The notes under the pieces: model-generated
Databases searched by the model: none
The model's input: the letters and a program-made list of their open reading frames with translations, nothing else
Told to the model about the DNA's origin: nothing
Made by a program: the position numbers and the translations under genes
Shown: positions 34,676-44,769 of the stretch, piece by piece
How positions within the stretch are numbered: position 1 is the first letter of the stretch
Layout: every line of letters starts with the position of its first letter
Assembly (NCBI GenBank): GCA_025738555.1
Contig: JAOVFP010000013.1
Location: 3,782,001 to 3,846,000 of the forward strand
Direction of reading: 5' to 3'
DNA length: 64,000 nt
DNA from: Cyathus striatus
Taxonomy: Eukaryota > Basidiomycota > Agaricomycetes > Agaricales > Nidulariaceae

Positions 34676-36264
34676 TTAGATACCACCGTAGACATCTTCA
34701 TCGGCAACAATGCTTCGGGTATTCACGGCCCTCTTATTGGAGCCCACACCGGCATTTGGACCCTGAACTGGAGTCTGCCCAGCAGTGGGAGGAACAGGCG
34801 GCGCTCCAGCAACAACATAATCATAATCATACGCCTCCTGTTGGTGCCCATGTTGTTGTTGATCATAGTATGCATTTTGATCATAATTTTGGTACCCTTG
34901 CTGGCCCTGATATTGCCTCTGCGCGTCTTGATACCCAGCACCAGTATCCTGATACGTTGCATACGACCCATATGCCTCGGGGTTATACGCCATCTGCACT
35001 TGAGGCTGGGAAGAATATGCTCCGTGGCCAATCTCACTGTCCTGTTCATCCAAAGCGGTTTCTTGACGAGTACCATTGCTAGACCCATACCCGTTGTTAT
35101 TGGGGTCTTGGCCATAAGTATACTTGGGACGCTCTTGCAATTTAGCCGCTGCAGCAGCAGCAGCGGTAGCTGCATTGGCATTGGCATCGGAAGCGGTAGC
35201 GGAGGTTCCAACAGCACCGTATGCGCCGGCGCCCATTCCTGCAATACCAGCGCCACTGCCAATGGAGGAGCAACAGTATGTCCGCGCTGGCCCATATGAG
35301 GAGCATCGAGCGAGGCGCTAGTGTCCGGGAAGGCAGTGGAGGTGCGGAAGTCGGTAGGATAGAAGATACTACGGCGGCTCCTCTTACGGTAGCGACGCTA
35401 AGGCAAAAGTCAGAAATACGTACTTTTTACCAGGGGGAAATATGTAGGATCCTTTAATGATGAAACTTACAAGCAGGAACATAACGATGAAACCGACAAC
35501 AGCAAGTCCGGCGATAGCTCCAACTATAGTTCCAACAATAGCACCGGTGCCAAGTGCACCAGTGGAAGTTCCGCTTGGGATAGCAGACGCAGAGATAGTC
35601 GAGTCGCTGCCAATCGAAGTGCGAGATACGCTGGCAAATGAACTGGTCTGAACGAGGCGGCCAGCGGAAGTGGTAGTCGGAACCGAGGTAATGGTGGTCT
35701 TCTAGTGTTCGGATAGAAATTAGCTTGAAAAAAGAGGTGACAGTTAGGAGAAGACGCCTACCGAGGTAACCGAAGAAGTAGCGGCAGTACTTGATGACGA
35801 AGAAGTGCTGGAGGTGGAAGCGGAGGTAGAGCTGGTAGACGATGTGGTAGAACTAGACGTAGCGCTCGAGGATGTCGCGGTAGAGCTCGTCGTTGAGGAG
35901 GTGGTGCTTGTCTCCTGAGTGACCGCCTGAGATGAGGTGCTAGACCGTACAGGAGTTGACGAAGTGGTGGTAGACGAGGGAATGACAGTCGTCGAGGAAG
36001 CTTTCTCCGTGGTACTGGACGGAGAGGGTGAAGACGCTGGGGTGCTGGAGGTAGCTATATCATCTAGAGATTAGCCATTGTTTGGAAGCGCTCAGTTCCG
36101 AGCTCACTAGATGGGGTTGGAGGACTCTCGATGCTAGGGGTGTCCTCAGCATTGCCAGTGCTTCCCTCCTCCTTAGTTTCGTTGCCAGTGGCGGCGGTAC
36201 TGCCAGGGCCTTGTCTGACCTTGAGCATGCGGTGGTCAAGGCTGTTGCGCTTGTGGGTAGTCAT
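34676..36264 (-). CDS. Ser/Thr-rich single-pass membrane protein
   Basis: The ATG at 36262-36264 (MTTHKRNSLDHRMLKVRQGP) opens exon 36264-36108. Exons 36054-35762 and 35701-35471 add a mucin-like Ser/Thr tract of over 150 residues and one hydrophobic segment (GAIVGTIVGAIAGLAVVGFI, ending VMFLL), followed by basic RRYR. The cytoplasmic part is Ala-, Gln- and Tyr-rich (GYQNYDQNAYYDQQQHGHQQ) and ends EDVYGGI. The layout is that of fungal wall sensors such as Mid2/Wsc types, but no signal peptide is seen at this start. The last part has two possible models: one exon 35397-34676 with a frameshift, or a 10-nt exon 35397-35388 and a 149-nt GT-AG intron before 35238-34676, which stays open (417 residues). 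Confidence 0.65.
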
Positions 36265-38084
36265 GATAATATGCAGATATAAGAGTAGTTTTGAAGATAG
36301 ATGTCGACAGAAATGAGTGTGGAGTAAAGGAATGTACGTGTAGTCGATACAAAGCAAGAGGAAGGACTACGAGGGAGGGGGAGGGGGGGAGGTCGCTGTA
36401 CGTGGCGAGGAGGAGGGGGAAGGGGATGTGAGGGATAGGAGGACAAACTGAACTGAAACGGGGGGTAAAGCAGGAAAAACAAGACCGCCTGGGAATACCT
36501 GCCCTCCGCCAATCACAGCCAAGAATACATCCTCACGTGGTCCCACCCGCCAATCGCCGCCCAGCAACCGCCCAGTCCTTGTGCTCCGATGCCAACATAG
36601 CAACCACAAACCTTTGTAGTCATGTACGCCACATTTGTCCCAGCCCCCTGATTCCGTCCGTTCCTTACTCAAACCTATCCACCTCTACTGCAATCAACCT
36701 GCAAAACTTCACTCTCGTATGCGACGCACCTCTTCTTCTTCGACGCCTCTGCTCAGCTAGCTTCCATAACGTCAATTGGATTTTCGCGCCTTGAAATGGT
36801 TATATTGATCCAAGTTATGTAATTGCAACAACTTCTTCAGGCTTCCACCAAGTTTCCACACTGGGGCATCTATGGTCATATGTTTATTTCTTTGAACTTT
36901 CGAACGAATACTCCTAACTAACAGGGTAATTTGTTGTGTCTGTTTTCTTTATAGTACCTCATAGGGAAACATTGTATAACTGTCAATCTTACTCCGCAAG
37001 CGCTGCAGCTCTGGCAGATGCATCACTCAAGCAAATGTAAGGAGCTTGATCATCATGGGCATTTCGTACCGATTTTGTTGATCATTTTTAGCTGACCAAA
37101 TCATCGGGCGGACTTCCTGAGAAGCTTCATTACTATGGTCCATTACTAATATTTATACAGTTTCCGCGACTGCGCGACATCGTTATGTTATCCTTTGACT
37201 GGAGGAGTAGCTTATTTTTGTCTGTGGGGTGCCGTAGGAAGAGATGAGCGTAATATGACAGTAGGACCATTCTCTTACAGCACTATCTTCCTTGCGTATT
37301 TACCTCCTTGATTCAAACTCACTGTCTTGGATGCATCGTAAGTCCACGCAGTTCAGGATTCATCGGTCAACCCGTTAAATTCTCGTAGCCAGCGTCCCTG
37401 CATACTTCTTGCTTTCGAAAATTTCTCTTGTTTGTATTACGCCCACTGCACTATTTTTATGGTGATCCTGAGAAGGATCCACTACCAGCGCATCTGTTAT
37501 CATCAATTGCCTTTTTCTTCGCGATTTTTATCATTGTTACGTCTACTCGAATTCACGCGAGTACTTATTTTTGTTCGGCCTTCAATCTTACTCTCAGGTT
37601 AAAAATTACTGAGGATTGGACCACAAGCTGAGAAGCTTGTCCTGGAGGCTTGAGCTTGTATACTTATTCTGCATTCATATAGAAGTGATATTTATTAAGG
37701 ACATTTAACAAGCATCTAAAAGCAACGAACCAGATTTAATGTGTGTACTAAGCTAAATCCTAAAGCGGGTCTTAAAGAAGTCCGCAAGAAGCTTGGACTG
37801 TACAACTTAGCTTGCATAACGGCAGCCCTAGCCTTACTATACTCAAGTAGCTCTTATATGTAGGACACATGCCGATGGTTAAACTTAAGGCTTCAGATAT
37901 CGAGCTTACAGTTCTTACCTGCATGTATTTCTTATTGTACTTCGTCGGAGATTCGGAGGACTTTGATTCCGAGTCGCGATAAGATTAGATCTGAACAGAC
38001 TCCGAAGATCTGTATGATCATGTGACAGTTCGCGTTTGTGTCACATCGACGCGCCTCTTGATTCAAAACAACCACCTTCTAACA
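36265..38084. other. Intergenic between divergent genes, no supported gene
   Basis: These 1.8 kb lie between the start of the membrane-protein gene and RNase H2C. Plus-strand pieces at 37396-37631 contain hydrophobic runs (LLSSIAFFFAIFIIVTS), but frames and splice sites could not be linked into a gene. Confidence 0.4.
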
Positions 38085-39045
38085 ATGTCGCTCAAAGCTA
38101 CCACCATAACACGCGTCCCAGACGTCGAAAAACTGCAAGAATGTTCACCAAATCTCATGCCATTCCATATAGACTACACTGGTACAGCTCCAATCTCGAT
38201 GTACATGCGCGTCGATGCGGCAAAGGAAGAAGTTGGAGCTCCTGCTCCTGCTCCCGCAGCTACAACTTCTAAAGAAGAAGAAATAGCTGCTGTAGATCTT
38301 GAAGAAGGAAAGGGGCTCGTAGTTAAGGTCGATAATGGGGACATGGAGGTCGATGCTTCGCCAGTGAAGGCAGCAGCAGCCACTACACCTTTCACTGAGC
38401 CAACTCAGGACGCTATTGAGCCATCGTCTTCCACTCCTGTGGCTTCCACAAGCTCAAATTTCTCGAGTACAGCTCCAAATACATGCTCTTCATCGCCTCT
38501 AGCGTCTAAAATCACAGACGCAACAAAACGGTTTATTTCTACCTTCCGCGGAAGGACTATCCAAGGTCTAAAGGTCGACGTACCAGAAGGATACACTGGG
38601 CTTGTGTTGCGCGGTGAACCCGACGGAACTGTCACTGTTCAATCTAAAAAGCGTGCGGCGGTGGAAAAGGCGAAGCTAAAAAAAGCTGCTGCAAAGTCGA
38701 AGGGAAGAGCAACTCGGGCATCCAAGAAGGCCGCAGAGGTGGAACAAGCTGAAGAGGTACAAGAGGAAATTGAGGAACCTATGGCTGTAGATGAAGCGTA
38801 TCTTCCTGGTCAACTATCGGAGGGCACACCAGTCCGAGAGCTCGTTCCCAGTTCGAAGTTCTCATCATTCGTATTGTGGCATCCAGATATACCAGTGGAT
38901 GGGGGAAGAGACGAGTATTATCGTGCGTTGACAGAATGGACAAAGTTGGCTCAGGAGGTGTGCTTTCCTGTTTCACCCCTCTTATAGTAAATTTAAGCTT
39001 ACTAGCAACGATCTTCAGATACATCGAATAGATGACGAGGATTAA
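38085..39045 (+). CDS. Ribonuclease H2 subunit C (non-catalytic)
   Basis: Exon 38085-38957 joins exon 39019-39045 (IHRIDDED and stop) to give 299 residues. The start MSLKATTITRVPDVEKLQEC was preferred over an upstream GTG frame. Conserved blocks of the RNase H2 subunit C/Rnh203 family are visible: LMPFHIDYTGTAPISMYM near the N-terminus, FISTFRGRTIQGLKVDVPEG with YTGLVL in the middle, and FVLWHPDIPVDGGRDEYYRA with LTEWTKLAQEIH at the end. Between them lie two long low-complexity insertions: Ala/Glu/Ser-rich, and Lys/Ala-rich (KAKLKKAAAKSKGRATRASK). The subunit scaffolds the complex that removes ribonucleotides from DNA. The reading frame of the first NmrA-like copy overlaps its 3' end on the other strand. 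Confidence 0.85.
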
Positions 39046-40017
39046 GCTGTTATAAATGCTATTTTTCCATGTGTAGTACTGAATGATACCCCGTAAGTTT
39101 ATGCTTTGTATGTCCATAACATTTGTTTCCTTTACCGTCATCGGCTGCACATCCGTCGCCGCGTTCAAATACGGATCCTTGATTTCCCCATGACCTTGAG
39201 TGAAATCCAGGTAAAGCTCCATTAGGAACTTTACCATCGTATTCTTCTTCTCTATGGCGTCCGACTTCCTCTTTTTTAGATCGTCCACGCCGATATATGT
39301 AACCGTGATCTTCTCTCCCAACACCTCCTCTGCCTTTCGAACAATTTCATTGTACGTCAATGTCTCTCCCGACATACCCATCTCCTCGGGCCACTTCTCT
39401 AGAGTAACTGCGGCACTGACAAATTTTCCAATATCAGTTAAAGTGGTGAATGTAACCTTGTCGTCTCCCGTTCCAGGAACCTCCGCCTTGCGTTCTTTCA
39501 CGTTTAAGACTAACGGGAACATTCGGAATGGACCACTGTACGATGATCCTGCTGCAAGGTAGTCCATGAACATTCCATTACGGAAGGCGGTGTACTCCAA
39601 CCCAGAGGCTTTTACTGCTTCCCAGTGGGCTACCTTTGCGTGAATTTGGCGTATGGAATTTCCTTCCTTTGCGATTGCAAACTCGGAAGGCGCAAAACGC
39701 CTAACACCCGCTGCCTTCGCGGCTTTCAGAAGGTTGTCGATAGGGGTGGTATCCTGTGGGGTAAAGAGGGTGGATACAATGGTGTGTACCCCCTTCAGCG
39801 CGTCGATGAGCGCTTCGAGTGACCCGTAATCCACGGGGCGGAGGATGGCGCCCTGTTTGACAAGAGGTTCAAGTACCTCTGGGACCGAAGAGGAAGGTAG
39901 TGCGCGCGTCAACAAAGTGACGGTGACGGATGGGTTGTTGACGAGCGCACTGGCAATGGCATTTCCTAACCCACTGGTCACTCCCGCAACTGCGACGTTG
40001 ATCCTGTCGGAAGACAT
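38779..40017 (-). CDS. NmrA/isoflavone-reductase-like protein, copy 1 (C-terminus altered)
   Basis: This single open frame starts at 40017 (MSSDRINVAVAGVTSGLGNA). Residues 1-290 keep the family: N-terminal dinucleotide-binding GVTSGLG, GVRRFAPSEFAIAKE, YTAFRNGMFMDYLAAGSSY, GDDKVTFTTLTDIGKFVSAA and GHGEIKDPYLN. In the other copies the protein ends about 15 residues later with a FLQKYW-type tail. Here the frame instead reads DVQPMTVKETNVMDIQS and continues for some 115 unrelated residues to a stop at 38779, overlapping RNase H2C by about 270 bp. The tail is probably read-through after loss of the normal end. The family reduces small carbonyl or aromatic substrates with NADPH, or acts as a redox sensor; the substrate here is unknown. 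Confidence 0.7.
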   Translation of the reverse strand: MSSDRINVAVAGVTSGLGNAIASALVNNPSVTVTLLTRALPSSSVPEVLEPLVKQGAILRPVDYGSLEALIDALKGVHTIVSTLFTPQDTTPIDNLLKAAKAAGVRRFAPSEFAIAKEGNSIRQIHAKVAHWEAVKASGLEYTAFRNGMFMDYLAAGSSYSGPFRMFPLVLNVKERKAEVPGTGDDKVTFTTLTDIGKFVSAAVTLEKWPEEMGMSGETLTYNEIVRKAEEVLGEKITVTYIGVDDLKKRKSDAIEKKNTMVKFLMELYLDFTQGHGEIKDPYLNAATDVQPMTVKETNVMDIQSINLRGIIQYYTWKNSIYNSLILVIYSMYLKIVASKLKFTIRGVKQESTPPEPTLSILSTHDNTRLFPHPLVYLDATIRMMRTSNWERALGLVCPPIVDQEDTLHLQP

Positions 40018-40455
40018 ACTGAAGATCTTTAGCGTAAGTACTTCGATTATATTACCCCAGAATAATCTATTATTAAAACCGTTTTTCAGTATGTCTCAGG
40101 ACAATCCCAGGGGGGTATCCATGTGGACATGAATCCCGGGGATGCTCGATTACTCAGCGATGGTCTGCCATGGTGTGCTTTTAGCTTCTGATTTGTAATC
40201 ACTAACGCTATCGTAAGCATGGGACGTTAAATTCCGGCTAGATCGCCGTCGAGCACGTATTCAAAGTTGTTCATCCGTTCCTGACCATATCGGTTTGACA
40301 AGCGGGACGTTCACTATGTACTTCCCTAGGAATACTTTTACTGGAATCATTTTGCAAACGTGTTGGTCTGCGTATTCTAATTTATAATGATATTTAACTG
40401 ATGTTTCGCCCATTTAGGACATGGACATCTTCACTATGAAAAAGAGGCTGTTACG
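40018..40455. other. Spacer between NmrA-like copies 1 and 2
   Basis: Non-coding; it should contain the promoter of copy 1. No clear TATAAAA box was seen here, unlike upstream of copies 3, 5, 7 and 9. Confidence 0.4.
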
Positions 40456-41379
40456 CTACGTCTTACCCCAGTATTTCTGCAAGAATTCCGTAACCTTTGT
40501 CGGCTGCACGTCCGTCGCCTTGTTCAGATAGGGATCCTTGATTTCGCCATGTCCTTCAGGGAAAATCAAGTAAAATTCCATTACAGATTTTCCCCACCAA
40601 TCCTTCTTCTCTATGCTCTCTAGTCGTCTCTTTTTTAGATCGTCCACGCTAATGTATGTGACATTGAACTTCTCTCCCAAAACCTCCTCCGCCTTTTGTA
40701 CCAGTTCATTAAACGTTATCGTCTCCCCCGACATACCCAATTCCTCAGGCCACTTATCCAGAGTAACGGCAGCGCTGACGAACTTCCCAATATCAGCCAA
40801 AGCAGTGATAGAAACTTTATCGTCTCCTGTACCAGGGACCTGCGCTGTGCGTTCCTTTACGTTTATGATCCCTGGTTCGATCCGGAGTGGGCCAGTGTAT
40901 GACGATCCTGCTGCGAGGTAGTCCATGAATATCCCATTACGAAAGGCGGTATACTCCATCCCAGAAGCTTTCACATCTTCCCAGTGCGAAATCTTCGTGC
41001 TGTAGGCCTGCATCGAGTGACCTGCTTCCTTTGCTACCGCAAATTCGGAAGGCGCGAAACGCTTAACCCCTGCCGCCTTCGCAGCTTTCAAGAGGTTATC
41101 AACAGGAGTCGTGTCAAGTGGTGCGAAGATAGTTGATATAACAGTATGTACGCCCTTAAGCGCGTTAGTTATATCTTCCACAGATGCATAATCTACGGAA
41201 CGGAGGATGGCGCCCTGTTTGGTGAGAGGCTCGAGTAGCTCCGGTACAGACGTGGAGGTGGATGCGCGAGTCAGCAAAGTGACAGTGACTGATGGGTTAC
41301 TGACAAGTGCAGTGGCAATAGCATGTCCTAATCCGCTGGTTACACCTGCGACTGCGACATTGATCTTGTCCAAAGACAT
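40456..41379 (-). CDS. NmrA/isoflavone-reductase-like protein, copy 2 (intact)
   Basis: This intronless 307-residue frame starts MSLDKINVAVAGVTSGLGHA. The N-terminal Rossmann segment has GVTSGLG in place of the classic GxxGxxG. Further family blocks are GVKRFAPSEFAVAKEAG, SGMEYTAFRNGIFMDYLAAG, VPGTGDDKVSITALADIGKF, WPEELGMSGETITFNELVQK, GHGEIKDPYLNKATDVQPTK, and the end FLQKYWGKT. Length and the RFAPSEF motif fit the isoflavone reductase/NmrA branch of atypical short-chain reductases. It has no lesion. It lies head to tail with copies 1 and 3. Confidence 0.85.
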   Translation of the reverse strand: MSLDKINVAVAGVTSGLGHAIATALVSNPSVTVTLLTRASTSTSVPELLEPLTKQGAILRSVDYASVEDITNALKGVHTVISTIFAPLDTTPVDNLLKAAKAAGVKRFAPSEFAVAKEAGHSMQAYSTKISHWEDVKASGMEYTAFRNGIFMDYLAAGSSYTGPLRIEPGIINVKERTAQVPGTGDDKVSITALADIGKFVSAAVTLDKWPEELGMSGETITFNELVQKAEEVLGEKFNVTYISVDDLKKRRLESIEKKDWWGKSVMEFYLIFPEGHGEIKDPYLNKATDVQPTKVTEFLQKYWGKT

Positions 41380-41987
41380 GCTAAAGAAATTAATGGGAGT
41401 GGTTAACGTTCTTGTCTGGGGAACAATCTGTTAAAAGCCCTTTCAACTATGTCCCAATACAACCACATGAGCCGGCTTTGTGACTGTACTGTGTACGCAA
41501 GCACTCCGGCTGTCCTACATACGCAAGCACTGTGGCCGCCTTCCGAAAAGCTGCTCATCTCATCGCTTGCCCTTTGACATTTGAAACGCAACAATATTGC
41601 CGAGATGCCCACCGCACGTAAGTGGCGCATGTAAAACTTAAAGGGCCAACACTTATTTGGCTCGATATCGTGACGAAAATGAGATTGCGACCTTGAAGTT
41701 ACTGCTTGGCTACTGCGAGGATTTACGAGAAGGTGAGTAGGACTAATAATTTAGGCTGCGAAATAATTATTTCTTCCCAATTCATACTACCCAGTTCATA
41801 GCGTCTCCCGGACGAAGGGAAATGATGGGGAGATGTGCAAGATTGGCTGGGAAATGGCTCTGTCAATCCTTGTGAACTGTCTGACCTCAGATATTAAGGC
41901 TTTGGACTGATTGGTGTGTGTATTTACCCTAACCGATATCCCGAATAAGTATACATTTACTTCACGACAAAAGACTTTAGCACTCTG
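41380..41987. other. Spacer between NmrA-like copies 2 and 3
   Basis: No gene. Upstream of copy 2 the minus strand reads GAAAGGGCTTTTAACAG near 41423-41444, resembling the GGGCTTTTCCC context just below the TATA box of copy 3 but without a TATA box itself. Confidence 0.4.
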
Positions 41988-42914
41988 CTACTCCATACTC
42001 CAATACTTCTGTAAGAAATCCTTAACCTTTGTAGGTTGCACAGTCGTCAATACTTTGTTCAAATATGGATCCTTGATTTCTCCATGGCCTTCAATGAAAG
42101 CCAAGTAAAGCTCCATCAAAAATTTCCCCCACCAATCGTTCTTTTCTATGGCCTCTAGCTTTCTCTTCTTCAAATTGTCCACATTGATATAAGTAACGCT
42201 GATCTTCTCTCCCAACACCTCCTCCGCCTTTCGGACAATTTCATTGTAAGTCAATGTCTCTCCCGACATGCCCATCTCCTCGGGCCACTTCTCGAGAGTT
42301 ACAGCGGCACTGACGAACTTCCCAATATCAGCCAAAGTTGTAAATGTAACTTTGTCGTCTCCCGTGCCAGGGATTTCAGCCTTGCGTTCTTTAACATTTA
42401 CGACGAACGGGGCGATTCGGAGTGGGCCAGTGTACGATGATCCTGCTGCGAGATAGTCCATGAACATCCCATTACGGAAGGCGGTGTACTCCAATCCGGA
42501 AGCTTTTACCGCTTCCCAATGAGAAATCTTTGTGCTATAAACCTGGAGCACGGAATTTCCTTCCTTTGCTATTGCAAACTCGGATGGCGCGAAACGCGCA
42601 ACACCAGCTGCTATAGCTGCTTTCAGGAGGTTGTCGGTAGGGGTGGTATCCTGCGGGGTAAAGAGGGTGGATATAACGGTGTGTACCCCATTCAACGCGT
42701 CAGTGAGAGCTTTAACGGATGCATAATCTACTGCATGGATAATGGCGCCTTGATGGACAAGAGGCTCGAGTACCTTTGGTACAGATGTGGAGGTTGATGT
42801 GCGAGTCAGCAAAGTGACAGTGATGGAGGGATTGTTGACGAGCGCTGTGGCAATGGCGTTTCCTAACCCACTGGTTACTCCCGCGACTGCGACGTTGATC
42901 TTGCTGGAAGGCAT
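41988..42914 (-). CDS. NmrA/isoflavone-reductase-like protein, copy 3 (intact)
   Basis: This intronless frame begins MPSSKINVAVAGVTSGLGNA at 42914. An in-frame ATG at 42929 would add five residues (MKFLI), but the TATA box at 42964-42973 lies about 50 bp before 42914, as in copies 5, 7 and 9, so 42914 is preferred. Blocks: GVARFAPSEFAIAKEGNS, GLEYTAFRNGMFMDYLAAGS, GDDKVTFTTLADIGKFVSAA, WPEEMGMSGETLTYNEIVRK, end FLQKYWSME. The middle part is especially close to copy 1, suggesting that copies 1 and 3 split recently or exchanged sequence. About 308 residues, no lesion. Confidence 0.85.
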   Translation of the reverse strand: MPSSKINVAVAGVTSGLGNAIATALVNNPSITVTLLTRTSTSTSVPKVLEPLVHQGAIIHAVDYASVKALTDALNGVHTVISTLFTPQDTTPTDNLLKAAIAAGVARFAPSEFAIAKEGNSVLQVYSTKISHWEAVKASGLEYTAFRNGMFMDYLAAGSSYTGPLRIAPFVVNVKERKAEIPGTGDDKVTFTTLADIGKFVSAAVTLEKWPEEMGMSGETLTYNEIVRKAEEVLGEKISVTYINVDNLKKRKLEAIEKNDWWGKFLMELYLAFIEGHGEIKDPYLNKVLTTVQPTKVKDFLQKYWSME

Positions 42915-42929
42915 GATGAGGAATTTCAA

Positions 42930-43305
42930 TGCGATTGTTTCGGCTGTTTAACAGTGGGAAAAGCCCTTTTATAAGCCAAGTGGACCCGGCTGGCCTTCCG
43001 AAATGGTGGTCAGCTATATTGTTATTCAGCAGTGAAAGCTTCCGATATATGTATAATCAATGATGCCATTGTAAGCAAGGTTTGTTGAACTCAGCGAAGA
43101 TGGCAGTTGAATACTTATCTGCACTTATTTGAAGTTATTCATCTGTACATCTGTACATAATCACAAGGTTAGTCATGTATCTGGGGGTACTATTGGTATT
43201 TATCATACTCAACCGTGACACCCATGGCTACTAATGCTTCGCGGGTCGCTACACAGCGCTTCTTTAGTACTCAGGTAGAAGACAAGAGGCCAGTTAAGTA
43301 GTACG
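42930..43305. other. Spacer between NmrA-like copies 3 and 4
   Basis: Non-coding; it contains the TATA box of copy 3. The rest shows nothing recognisable. Confidence 0.4.
42964..42973 (-). promoter_or_regulatory. TATA box of NmrA-like copy 3
   Basis: On the minus strand TATAAAAGGG occurs about 50 bp upstream of the ATG at 42914. The same placement is found for copies 5, 7 and 9. Confidence 0.6.
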
Positions 43306-44209
43306 CTATACATTATTCCAGTACTTCTGTAAGAACTCCGTGACCTTTGTCGGCTGCACGCAGGTTACCTTGTTCAAATAAGGATTCTTGATCTCTCCGA
43401 GGCCCTCACTGAAAATCAAGTAGAGCTCCATTAGGAATTGCTCCGACCAATCCTTCTTTATGCCCTCCAATCTTCTCCTTTTTAGGTCGTCTACGCTGAT
43501 GTATGTGACATTGAACTTCTGTCCGAATACGTCCTCCGCCTTTCGGATGATGTTATTGTATGTTAACGTTTCTCCCGACATTCCGAGTTTCTCAGGCCAC
43601 TTGTCCAGAGTAACAGCGGCGCTGACGAACTTTCCAATATCAGCCACGGTCGTGAAGGTCATCTTCTCGTTTCCTGTTCGTGCGTTCCTTTACATTTACG
43701 ACCAATGGAAACAAATGTAGCGGGCCCACGTATGACGATCCTAACGCAAAGTAGTCCATGAAGACTCCATTATAGAATGCAGTGTACTCCATGCCAGATG
43801 CCTTCACCTCCTCTCAGTACGAAATCTTTGTGCTACCGACGACGAGCATCTTATTTGCTTCTGTCGTCAGCGCGAACTCAGAAGGTGCAAGGCGCTTAAC
43901 ACCTGCGGCTTTCAAGACATTGTCGGTAGGGGTGGCGTCCTCCTTAGTGAAGAGAGTGGATATAACTGTATGCACTCCCTTGAGCGCCTCGGTGATGGCT
44001 TCGACAGATGTATAATCTACCAGGCGGATGGCGGCACCCTGTTTCACGAGAGGTTTCAGCACCTCTGGGACAGAAATGGAGGTCGAAGCGCGAGGCAGCA
44101 AAATGACAGTGACGGAGGGATTGCTGAGAAGTGCGGTAGCGATAGCATTTCCTAACCCGCTGGTTACACCTGCGACTGCGACGCTAATCTTGCTAGAGGG
44201 CCTGGACAT
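43306..44209 (-). pseudogene. NmrA-like copy 4, disrupted
   Basis: The N-terminal part starts MSRPSSKISVAVAGVTSGLG and runs 131 codons, including VKRLAPSEFALTTEAN, to a TGA at the codon that is Trp in intact copies (ISHWE; here ISY-stop). The family continues beyond the stop in the same frame (EVKASGMEYTAF). In the next conserved segment, part of the NVKER...GTGD region is deleted and the frame shifts. The last 118 codons (TFTTVADIGKFVSAAVTLDK to FLQKYWNNV) are open. At least one nonsense change and one frame-shifting deletion mean no full enzyme can be made. A short deletion is also present in the KAAKAAG segment (KAAGVKR). Confidence 0.88.
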
Positions 44210-44769
44210 GTTATTGTATTATGAAAATACTTGGGATTTGATCATTAAATATAATCTCTTTTCGATGCGACAACGTGGGCTCGCTGGATGTCAACTTTTG
44301 GAAAGGTTACTCAGCGCTCCCTATCATCCAACTGTTATTCAGCATTGAAACTTGCAATTTATAACTGCTGACTCCTTCCGAGGAGCAACTCCCACTAACT
44401 TTAGTTAGTAAGGTTGTTGTAAGCCAGGTGCATCGACTGGTATGATAGCGGTTAGAATTAGACCCGGCACATATCATTGTTCACCTCTCCACGTACTGTA
44501 AGTTGGATGACAAGACTATGAATAATGCTTGTACTTGGCTGTGATTCATTGAAGGAAATACAGCATGTCTTTGAAAACAACTAAAATAAAGAATAACCAA
44601 CCAATTTGCAATACGATCAATAGCATTTCAGGAGGTACGTCTTCTTTATATAAAATTCAAAGGTCTTACAGTATTTAATACAGGTTTATTGATCAAGTTG
44701 TGGGTGCTCGGGTAATTTGGACATATGCTCTTTACGTCTAAAAATACACCATCATGTGGCATTTCCCCG
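44210..44769. other. Spacer between NmrA-like copies 4 and 5
   Basis: Non-coding A/T-rich sequence; no feature recognised beyond the expected promoter region of copy 4. Confidence 0.4.

Noticed and set aside
34438..35299. Long plus- and minus-strand frames in the Ala/Gln-rich region
   Set aside because: They are shadows caused by low-complexity sequence of the membrane-protein gene; only the Gln/Tyr-rich frame ending YGGI is natural.
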